Part shown: positions 56,194 through 64,000 of the stretch, one piece after another | Numbering within the stretch: position 1 is the stretch's first letter | Layout: the number at the start of each line of letters is the position of its first letter | Assembly: GCA_001767455.1 (NCBI GenBank) | Contig: MELC01000067.1 | Coordinates: forward strand, 1-64,000 | Reading direction: 5' to 3' | Length of the DNA stretch: 64,000 bases | DNA from: Acidobacteria bacterium RIFCSPLOWO2_12_FULL_66_21 | Lineage (GTDB): Bacteria; Acidobacteriota; Vicinamibacteria; Vicinamibacterales; 2-12-FULL-66-21 | Position numbers and translations under genes: made by a program | The notes under the pieces: generated by a model | Told to the model about the DNA's origin: nothing | The model's database searches: none | What the model saw: only the letters and a program-made list of their open reading frames with translations

Positions 56194-57327
56194 TCACCCC
56201 ACCAGAATCGGAGACACCACGTCGAGCACGTCCGGGCCCGTGCCGGCCCGCCGCGCCTTGTCGAGCGCGCACTGCGCGCCCATGACGCGCACGGCCTTCA
56301 GCGACAGGTTCGCGAAGTTGATCATGCTCCGCTCCATGGCGCGCGTCGGATCCTCGCGATACGTGAACTGATCCTGGCTGTAGTAGCCGCGATAATTGCG
56401 AATGAAGGTCGTATACAGGTATTCGACCGATTCCGGGATCGACAGCGTGCCGAACATCAGGTCCTGATCGTTCCTGCCCTGCCGCGCGTCGTTGATGTCG
56501 AACTTGTGCACCGGCACGCCGGCGAACTCCGCCAGGTCGCACGAGGTCGAGGCGGTCGTGGCTTCCATCTTCTGGTGGCCGTAGTCGATCGTGAGCCCGC
56601 AGTTGCTGCCGCTCGTGCGCCTGTTGACGGCCTCGGCGACCAGAATCGCCGACGCCGCGGTCGGGATGATCATGTACAGCTCGCGCGGCTCGTACGGCTT
56701 CGGCTCGATCGCGAGCTTCACGCCGTACTCGAGGCACTTGCGGTTGACCGCGACCAGCGCGTCGGTGAACCACTCGAGCGACTGCCTGTAGTCGATCTGG
56801 AAGTGATAGTCGGCGCCGTCGGAGCCGGGCCAGACGCTCAGCACCGGGATCTTCAGCAGCCGGCACAGCTCGACGCCTTTGAGGATCTCGTCGAGCGCCT
56901 CACGGCGCAGAGCGGGGTCGGGGTTGCACGGCCCGCCAAGGCGGAACCTCGGGTTCGTCCACGTGTTGATGTTGCACGCGGCGATCGTCAGCCCGAGCTC
57001 GGGAAGAAACCCGTCGCGCGCGCGCGCGATGGCGGCCTGATCGAGCTCGCCGTTCATCGACGCCTCGAACACGCTCTGGTGGATCTCAATCGCGTCGACG
57101 CCCGCCGCCTTCGTGCGCCGGCACTGCCCCTCGAAATCGCTGCGGAAGGCCGGGTCGTCCGAATGATAGCCGGGTGGCGCGAAGCGGTCGCAGAAATCTC
57201 CCGCCGACCAGTGCCCGACGCTCATCCTGATGTCCATCGCCTTCAGAAACTCGATGGATTCCGCGCGATCCATGTAGCCCTTTTTCGACGCGGCGAAGGC
57301 GGCCTGGTCCGCCGTGAAACGTGTCAT
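56194..57327 (-). CDS. Sugar isomerase-like TIM-barrel protein, candidate L-arabinose isomerase
   Basis: 377 residues from the ATG at 57327 (GGAGG six bases upstream). Xylose-isomerase-like TIM barrel with a plausible metal set: Glu in LAIEPKPYEPRE, Asp/His in GLTIDYGHQKME, and Asp-Asp in VHKFDINDARQGRNDQD. It resembles the L-rhamnose-isomerase/xylose-isomerase superfamily more than AraA. It lies between GH51 arabinofuranosidase and ribulokinase, exactly where an L-arabinose isomerase is required, and no AraA is visible in the window. The role is inferred; another pentose or uronate isomerase activity is possible. Confidence 0.75.
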   Translation of the reverse strand: MTRFTADQAAFAASKKGYMDRAESIEFLKAMDIRMSVGHWSAGDFCDRFAPPGYHSDDPAFRSDFEGQCRRTKAAGVDAIEIHQSVFEASMNGELDQAAIARARDGFLPELGLTIAACNINTWTNPRFRLGGPCNPDPALRREALDEILKGVELCRLLKIPVLSVWPGSDGADYHFQIDYRQSLEWFTDALVAVNRKCLEYGVKLAIEPKPYEPRELYMIIPTAASAILVAEAVNRRTSGSNCGLTIDYGHQKMEATTASTSCDLAEFAGVPVHKFDINDARQGRNDQDLMFGTLSIPESVEYLYTTFIRNYRGYYSQDQFTYREDPTRAMERSMINFANLSLKAVRVMGAQCALDKARRAGTGPDVLDVVSPILVG

Positions 57328-57368
57328 CGCATGCCTCCGTGTGCCCCTCTCCCCGGCGCAATCGTACA

Positions 57369-58958
<1,590 letters not shown>

Positions 58959-58988
58959 GGCTGAAAACCTCCTGTTGCGCGAGCGTAG

Positions 58989-59031
58989 TGTAAGCGCTAT
59001 TATCTGCGGCGCCGGCGTGTAAGCGTTTACA
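58989..59031. promoter_or_regulatory. Paired LacI-type operators, copy 1
   Basis: TGTAAGCGCTATTA at 58989-59002 and the perfect palindrome TGTAAGCGTTTACA at 59018-59031, start-to-start spacing 29 bp, in the divergent promoter of GH51. The layout is identical to that at 63735-63777. Downstream, CCACGGTAAATGCC is also conserved between the two copies. Confidence 0.75.
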
Positions 59032-59135
59032 GGGTGCCACGGTAAATGCCACACGCGCGCTCTCCTGTCAAGGGACCCTGGTCCCCCCCGCTCGCCGCCG
59101 GCTGCATTCGACCGTCACGAAGGAGCCTGCCGAAC

Positions 59136-59465
59136 ATGAGAGCAGTCCGCTTCGGCCTGCCTGGATGCGCCGCGCTCGTCGCAGTGACGTCCGCGTGGGC
59201 GCAGGTGCGCACTACCGGCGCTATCACCGGGACCGTCAAGGAGACGTCCGACGCGGTCGTCCCGGGCGCCACCGTGGTGCTGAAGGACGAGGGCACCAAC
59301 GCGACCCAGGGAGCGGTCACCAACACCTCGGGGTTGTTCCGCTTCCCGGGCCGAACCACGGGAGCTTTCAGATCACCGTCAAGCTCGAAGGCTTCCAGTC
59401 GGCCCAGATCAACAAGATCATCGTCGAGGCATCAGCAACTCCTCGAATGGGGACGACGCTGGAGC
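59136..59465 (+). pseudogene. Truncated TonB-dependent receptor (N-terminal remnant)
   Basis: The ATG at 59136 (GAAGGAG upstream) starts a signal peptide (MRAVRFGLPGCAALVAVTSAWAQ) and a carboxypeptidase-regulatory domain (VRTTGAITGTVKETSDAVVPG). Near 59355 the frame shifts: GLFRFPG continues as NHGSFQITVKLEGFQSAQ in another phase. Homology stops after about 110 residues (SATPRMGTTLE), and the sequence passes into the leader of the next receptor. No plug or barrel is present. The matching start of an apparently intact receptor is at 63899. Confidence 0.75.
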
Positions 59466-59590
59466 ATGAATCCTCCGTCGAGAAAAGATGCCAACTGTCG
59501 GGTTCACCTGAATGCGGAGTTTTCCGTCTTGTTTCACCTCGCTCGTGCCGACAAGGCAGGAGATGCACAGAAAGAGGAGGCGGTGTGGTT

Positions 59591-62500
59591 ATGAAACAGC
59601 GACAGATGGGCGCGCGACTGTGGGGCAGCCTGTTCGGATGTCTTTTACTCTGTCTGTGCCTGGTCCCCACAGCCTCGGCACAGCAGACGATGGGTACGGT
59701 CAGCGTCACCGTCCTGGATACCAGCCGCGCGGTGGTTCCCGGGGCGACGTTGAAACTGACGGACCTCGCCACGAACGACGAGCGCACGGCGACCACGCAA
59801 GAGGCGGGCAACTACACCTTTGTGAACCTCAACTTCGGCCAGTATAAACTGACCGTTTCCCTCGAAGGCTTCAAGACCCAGATCTTCGATGTGCTGGTGC
59901 AGTCCGCCCGCACCACGGACGTGAAGGCCACGTTGACGGTCGGAGGCGTGGAAACCGTCGTCGAGGTGGCGGGCGGCGTGGCGCCGCTGGTGGAGAGCAC
60001 GACCAACGCGATCAACACCACCATTGACGTGAAACAGATCGAAGACCTGCCACTGGCAGGCCGCAACATCGCGCAGTTGTCGCAGTTGGCGGCCGGCTAC
60101 AACGGCACCTGGAACGGGTTGCCGTCGGCGGCGCAGGGCAACACGGTGGACGGGATTATCGGCAACACCACCCGCTGGCGCTATCAGACCGTCAACAGCG
60201 CCCAGAACACCGCCATCACGCCGCGTCTGGAGAACATCGCGGAAATGGTGGTCAGTACCGATCAGATTGACATGAACCAGGGCTTCGGCAATTCGAGCAT
60301 GCAAATCACGTACGTCACCCGCCGTGGCACCAACGCATACCATGGCCGGCTGTACGAGGGCTTCCGCGCTCAATTCCTGAATGCCAAGAACTGGGGCAGC
60401 ACCGTCAAGCCCAAGTATCACCAGAACGAGGCCGGCGCCACTCTCGGTGGCCCCATTTTCAGGGACAAGCTGTTCTTCTTTGGCAGCTACTCCCTCCTGG
60501 ATGTGCCCGGCGGCAGCCGTACCACCCGCAGCTTCCTGGCCGACGACGCGAAGCAGGGCGTATTCACTTACGGCAACGGCGTACGGGCGAACCTGTTCAA
60601 CATCTATGCGGCCTACAACGCGGCGAACGGCACCACGTTCCCAGGCGCCGTCTCACAGATCAATCCGATGGTGCAGGCGCGCATCGCGGAAGTGGACCGC
60701 TATCGGCAGAATGCCGGCGTCCTGTCTGCTCCGGAGCTGCAGCCGACCGATCCGAACCTGCGCCAGTGGGAGTGGCAGTACGCGAATTCGCAGCGGACCT
60801 ACTTCCCGACGTTCCGGGTGGACTACAACATGTCGAACCGTTGGCGCCTGAACCTGGCTTACAACCAGTCCAAGTTCAATGCGCCCACCTCCTACTCTGA
60901 CCACTGGCCAGGGGACGGCCGCGGCGCGGCGCGCAGCAGCAACAATGCGAGCGTTGCACTCGGGTTGGACACCACCATTTCGCCCACCCTGTTAAACCAG
61001 TTCAAGGGCGGGTGGCTGTACACGGCCGCGTGGTTCGGGACTGGCGGTTCCCAGGGCTTTTTCACCAACCCGACCATCCAATACGGCTACGGCAATTACA
61101 ACGACAACTACGAGATGCCGAACTCGCGTATGCAGCCCATCTTCAGCGTGTCAGACACCATGACCTGGATGAAGGGTTCTCATGTATTGAGCTTCGGCGG
61201 CAACGCCTACCGCGAGGTGAACAAGTACTGGGATCCGCCGGAAGGGTTCACGCTGATGTCTCTCGGTCTCGTCGAAGGCGATCCGGCGCGGGACGTACTG
61301 ACCAAAGAGGCGATCCGGGCGGCGGCAGGTCCGGGAGCTCCCTTGCCGACCGACGCCGAATGGGCCAACGCCCGGCAGTTATTCGCGACTCTGGCGGGAC
61401 GGATTTCCAACTTCTGGGGGCGCCACGCCTACGTTCCCTCCACCGGCACGTACGCGACTGGAAGCACGCCGAACCCGGGCGGGGTCGCGTACTCCACGTT
61501 GAACGAACTGCTGACGTCCTGGGGTCTGTTCGCCCAGGACTCCTGGAAGATGAAACGTAACCTGACGGTCAACCTGGGCCTGCGCTGGGACTTCGTCTCG
61601 CCCGACAGGGACCTCACCGGGAAGTATCACTCTCTGACGCCCCAGGATCTCTACGGCCCGACCGGCGTCGGCGACCTCTTCAACCCCGGACCGCAGTCTC
61701 TGACCGGAACCAACGATCCGGTGTACACCGCCCGGGAAGCTCCGTACGGACACTGGAGGCTCACCCCCCAGCCGGCGATCGGCATCGCGTGGACGCCGCG
61801 CTCCGAAGGCAACTTCTTCGAGCGATTGCTGGGTGGGGACACGTCGGTGGTGCGCGCCGGCTACTCGTTGCGGCGGTTCACCATGCCGCAGCAGTTCGTG
61901 TGGGACATGGGCTCCTCCTTTGGCCTCGCGTTCTACCAGAACTTCCGGTCAAGTCCCAGTACCTCGGGTGACCCCGGAACCTTCATGCCGGGCAGCATTC
62001 AGCTCGGCGGCCCGGGCTGGCTGCCACAATCGTGTGCCACGACTGGGTCCGCTCCGGCGTGCTTCGTGTACAGCCCGCAGCAGTACGATCGAGTCATTCA
62101 CATGAAGGACTCGACCTTCATCGGGGGCGCTGCCGCAGCCATCCGCAACGACATTCGCCAGCCCTACAGTCAGTCCTGGACCCTGGGCATTCAGCGCCAG
62201 CTCGGCGGAGGACGGGCGATTGAGGTGCGCTACAACGGGAATCGCACGATACACCAGTGGCTCGCGATGGATATCAACGAGGTCAACATCTTCGAAAATG
62301 GCTTCCTGGATGAATTCAAGAAGGCCCAGAACAACTTGAGCATCAACCAGGGGGCCGGTGTGAATTCGTTCGCCAACCGCGGCCTGGCGGGTCAAGTGAA
62401 CCTTCCTATCATGAGCGCGGCGGGCATCAGCTTCACGAACTCAACCTTCGTCAACCAGCTGCGGAACGGCCAGGCCGGCAGCTTTGCCAACACCTTGGCG

Positions 62501-63421
62501 ACCAACCGCGACTACTATTGCCGGATGGTGGGCACGTCGTTCCAGCCGTGCGGCAGCAGCTACGGCGCGGGCGCGGGCTATCCCATCAACTTCTGGATGG
62601 CCAACCCGTTCGCCATCGGCTCATGGACGGGCGCCTCGTACATGAGCGACACGGGCTACTCCAACTACAACGGCTTGCAGGTGGAGTTCCGGCAGCGCCA
62701 GTGGCGCGGCGCGACCATGACCGCGAACTACACCTTGAGCAAGACCATGGGCGTGTCCACCGCCGGCGACTGGACGGGGTCCTATACCCAGTTCACGGTA
62801 CGCGACCTCAAATCCAGCTACATGCCAGCCAGCACCGACCGAAACCACGTGATCCACGTGAACGGCACCTACGACCTGCCCTTCGGCAAGGGCAGGCGGT
62901 GGCTGGCGAACAGTGGCGCACTCAACAAGGTGGTCGGCGGCTGGACGGTCTCGACGATCGTCACGTTCCAGAGCGGCACGCCGTTCCGGATTACGGGCAA
63001 CAACAACACGTTCAACAACAAGCGCGACGGCGGCGTGATTCTGAACGGCATCACTCCGAAGCAGGTTCAGGACCGCGTCGGCCTGTACTTCAATGCTGCC
63101 GGACAGGCGTACTTCCTGCCTCCGGACTGGATCGCCCAGATCAAGACCGATGGAACCATCACCTCCAACAGTGCGCCGGGAACCTGGGGCCAGATCTTCT
63201 ATCTGCATGGGCCGACACAGACCTACACCGATATCGGGATCTCGAAGTCGGTGGCCATCACGGAACGGATTCGGTTCAAGTTCCAGACGGAACTGCTGAA
63301 CGCCTTCAATCACCCGACGTTCGGACAGGGCACAACCGGCCTGACCTCGACCGGGTTCGGCCGCGCCAACCAGAACGCCACTTCGCGCCGCATCGAGTTC
63401 CGGGGGAACATCGAATTCTGA
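59591..63421 (+). CDS. TonB-dependent outer-membrane receptor 2
   Basis: 1276 residues from the ATG at 59591 (AGGAGG about ten bases upstream). Signal peptide with a long hydrophobic core (LWGSLFGCLLLCLCLVPTASAQ), carboxypeptidase-regulatory-like domain (GTVSVTVLDTSRAVVPGATLKL), plug domain (IEDLPLAGRNIAQLSQLAAGY), then a beta-barrel ending in Phe (RIEFRGNIEF). Probably imports oligosaccharides for the neighbouring arabinose genes, by position. By eye it is less GC-rich than its surroundings, and it sits between a receptor remnant and a second copy of the divergent promoter, consistent with acquisition or rearrangement. Confidence 0.9.
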   Translation: MKQRQMGARLWGSLFGCLLLCLCLVPTASAQQTMGTVSVTVLDTSRAVVPGATLKLTDLATNDERTATTQEAGNYTFVNLNFGQYKLTVSLEGFKTQIFDVLVQSARTTDVKATLTVGGVETVVEVAGGVAPLVESTTNAINTTIDVKQIEDLPLAGRNIAQLSQLAAGYNGTWNGLPSAAQGNTVDGIIGNTTRWRYQTVNSAQNTAITPRLENIAEMVVSTDQIDMNQGFGNSSMQITYVTRRGTNAYHGRLYEGFRAQFLNAKNWGSTVKPKYHQNEAGATLGGPIFRDKLFFFGSYSLLDVPGGSRTTRSFLADDAKQGVFTYGNGVRANLFNIYAAYNAANGTTFPGAVSQINPMVQARIAEVDRYRQNAGVLSAPELQPTDPNLRQWEWQYANSQRTYFPTFRVDYNMSNRWRLNLAYNQSKFNAPTSYSDHWPGDGRGAARSSNNASVALGLDTTISPTLLNQFKGGWLYTAAWFGTGGSQGFFTNPTIQYGYGNYNDNYEMPNSRMQPIFSVSDTMTWMKGSHVLSFGGNAYREVNKYWDPPEGFTLMSLGLVEGDPARDVLTKEAIRAAAGPGAPLPTDAEWANARQLFATLAGRISNFWGRHAYVPSTGTYATGSTPNPGGVAYSTLNELLTSWGLFAQDSWKMKRNLTVNLGLRWDFVSPDRDLTGKYHSLTPQDLYGPTGVGDLFNPGPQSLTGTNDPVYTAREAPYGHWRLTPQPAIGIAWTPRSEGNFFERLLGGDTSVVRAGYSLRRFTMPQQFVWDMGSSFGLAFYQNFRSSPSTSGDPGTFMPGSIQLGGPGWLPQSCATTGSAPACFVYSPQQYDRVIHMKDSTFIGGAAAAIRNDIRQPYSQSWTLGIQRQLGGGRAIEVRYNGNRTIHQWLAMDINEVNIFENGFLDEFKKAQNNLSINQGAGVNSFANRGLAGQVNLPIMSAAGISFTNSTFVNQLRNGQAGSFANTLATNRDYYCRMVGTSFQPCGSSYGAGAGYPINFWMANPFAIGSWTGASYMSDTGYSNYNGLQVEFRQRQWRGATMTANYTLSKTMGVSTAGDWTGSYTQFTVRDLKSSYMPASTDRNHVIHVNGTYDLPFGKGRRWLANSGALNKVVGGWTVSTIVTFQSGTPFRITGNNNTFNNKRDGGVILNGITPKQVQDRVGLYFNAAGQAYFLPPDWIAQIKTDGTITSNSAPGTWGQIFYLHGPTQTYTDIGISKSVAITERIRFKFQTELLNAFNHPTFGQGTTGLTSTGFGRANQNATSRRIEFRGNIEF

Positions 63422-63439
63422 TACGGCTGGGTAAGACAG

Positions 63440-63488
63440 GAATGCGTTCACTGGGACCCCGAACGCGGGGTCCCCAGTGAACGCATTC
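63440..63488. terminator. Long hairpin after TonB receptor 2
   Basis: GAATGCGTTCACTGGGACCCC at 63440-63460 pairs along its whole length with 63467-63488, apart from one bulged base; the loop is GAACGC. It lies 19 bp after the receptor stop codon. There is no T-run, so it is a strong hairpin or inverted repeat rather than a classical terminator. Confidence 0.6.
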
Positions 63489-63614
63489 TTCGGTCCGCGC
63501 GGACAAACCGGTATCGGCGGCGGCACGCCAGAATTCCACGCCTAAAATCAACTGCGCCTTTTCAACAGGAGCAGCCCTTCGTCGCGCACACCGCGCGCGC
63601 GCCGCTGGCGGCTC

Positions 63615-63704
63615 GTCGGCGCCGACGGCGGGGCCGAGCGTGACGGCTACGGCCGAGGCGGCGGCACACGCCACGGACGCAACGAGCGGCCGGGGCACTC
63701 GCAC
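63615..63704 (-). pseudogene. Signal-peptide remnant of a GH51-like gene copy
   Basis: On the minus strand a GTG at 63704, behind the same AACCTCCTGTTGC ribosome-site sequence as GH51, starts MRVPRPLVASVACAAASAVA, resembling the GH51 signal [18 protein letters not shown]. What follows (ADEPPAARARCARRR...) has no GH51 similarity. It appears to be the leftover 5' end of a duplicated arabinofuranosidase gene. The 120 bp between it and the hairpin at 63440 show nothing recognisable. Confidence 0.55.
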
Positions 63705-63734
63705 GGGTCAAACCTCCTGTTGCAAGCCGGGAAT

Positions 63735-63777
63735 GTAAGCGCTATCATCGCCGCCGCCGGCATGTAAACGCTTACAG
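63735..63777. promoter_or_regulatory. Paired LacI-type operators, copy 2
   Basis: TGTAAGCGCTATCA at 63735-63748 and the perfect palindrome TGTAAACGCTTACA at 63764-63777, again 29 bp apart. It lies upstream of the receptor starting at 63899 and the decayed GH51-like start. Conserved flanks: AACCTCCTGTTGC on one side and CCACGGTAAATGCC on the other. Confidence 0.75.
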
Positions 63778-63898
63778 GGGCCACGGTAAATGCCCGGCGG
63801 CCCCTCTGTCCAGGAAGGCCCACACTTCCCCGACCGCACTGGCGTCATGGCGGGCCGTAGCATACGCCGTCTGTCAGCTGAACCAAGGAGTCGCGGAA

Positions 63899-64000
63899 AT
63901 GAGAACACTTCGTCTCGGCGTGATCCTCTGCGCGGCGCTCCTCGCCGCCACGCCCGCCGCCTGGGCGCAGGTCCGCATCACCGGCGCCATCGCAGGAACC
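63899..64000 (+). CDS. TonB-dependent receptor 3 (3' end outside window)
   Basis: Only 34 codons are visible. The ATG at 63899 has AAGGAG eight bases upstream and starts a signal peptide (MRTLRLGVILCAALLAATPA...WAQ) followed by VRITGAIAGT, the beginning of a carboxypeptidase-regulatory-like domain closely similar to the remnant at 59136 (AQVRTTGAITGT). It is preceded by LacI-type operators. Whether the rest is intact cannot be seen. Confidence 0.75.
   Translation, partial: MRTLRLGVILCAALLAATPAAWAQVRITGAIAGT

Overview
The window is about 64 kb of uniformly high-GC, densely coded bacterial chromosome. The gene content points to Acidobacteriota, probably class Vicinamibacteria. Indicators are large TonB-dependent receptors with an N-terminal carboxypeptidase-regulatory domain, a VWFA-related secreted protein of the acidobacterial type, many secreted peptidases (M28, S15/CocE, M20, S9, M24), a BNR/sortilin-like secreted protein, and many dispersed intergenic repeats. 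This assignment rests on family content only. No rRNA, tRNA, CRISPR array, phage or complete insertion sequence was seen.

Layout. 1-3.3 kb: secreted M28 peptidase (cut by the left edge) and CocE/NonD hydrolase. 3.3-5.1 kb: guaA with a long two-lobed C-terminus. 5.1-6.4 kb: a toxin-antitoxin-like pair and a CigR-like protein. 6.4-13.2 kb, minus strand: gamma-carbonic-anhydrase-like protein, hisS, aspS, phoH, ybeY and a CNNM/CorC transporter. 13.3-16.0 kb: M20 amidohydrolase and moaA. 16.1-21.4 kb: an overlapping operon of ECF sigma factor, anti-sigma factor, ABC ATPase, permease and diguanylate cyclase. 21.4-26.1 kb: a degP-like remnant, an inverted-repeat element, an endonuclease/exonuclease/phosphatase protein, a nucleotidyltransferase, a P5C dehydrogenase, an MmcQ/YjbR protein and a cyclophilin. 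26.1-35.3 kb: a repeat-containing secreted glycosidase-like protein, a very large hypothetical with a VWA partner, an exported PIMT and a small secreted hypothetical. 35.4-47.1 kb: GH31, S9 peptidase, BNR protein and TonB receptor 1. 47.1-52.8 kb: second inverted-repeat element, M24 peptidase, VOC/MarR pair, sigma/anti-sigma pair and a LacI-family regulator. 52.9-59.0 kb, minus strand: HAD phosphatase, araD, araB, a sugar-isomerase-like TIM barrel and GH51 arabinofuranosidase. 59.1-64 kb: a TonB-receptor remnant, a complete TonB receptor, and a second copy of the divergent promoter leading to a further receptor cut by the right edge.

How it fits together. The 52-64 kb part reads as an arabinan/arabinoside utilisation locus: outer-membrane uptake by TonB receptors, GH51 release of L-arabinose, a TIM-barrel candidate isomerase (no recognisable AraA), AraB, AraD and a LacI regulator. 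Palindromes close to TGTAAACGCTTACA sit in pairs 29 bp apart in both divergent promoters, and weaker single copies lie upstream of TonB receptor 1, in the GH31/S9 divergent region and upstream of the P5C dehydrogenase.

The most distinctive feature is repeat content. At least five families of short structured repeats occur: GCCGAA...GAAGGC hairpins, two-hairpin elements with an outer stem, roughly 345-bp elements with CACGAAG-iterated arms, polypyrimidine CTTCTGTTAACC blocks at stop codons, and short-period tandem repeats. Several have entered reading frames: ybeY twice, the hisS C-terminus, the araB C-terminus, the DUF4349 anti-sigma C-terminus, the MmcQ C-terminus and the 1 kb-residue glycosidase-like protein.
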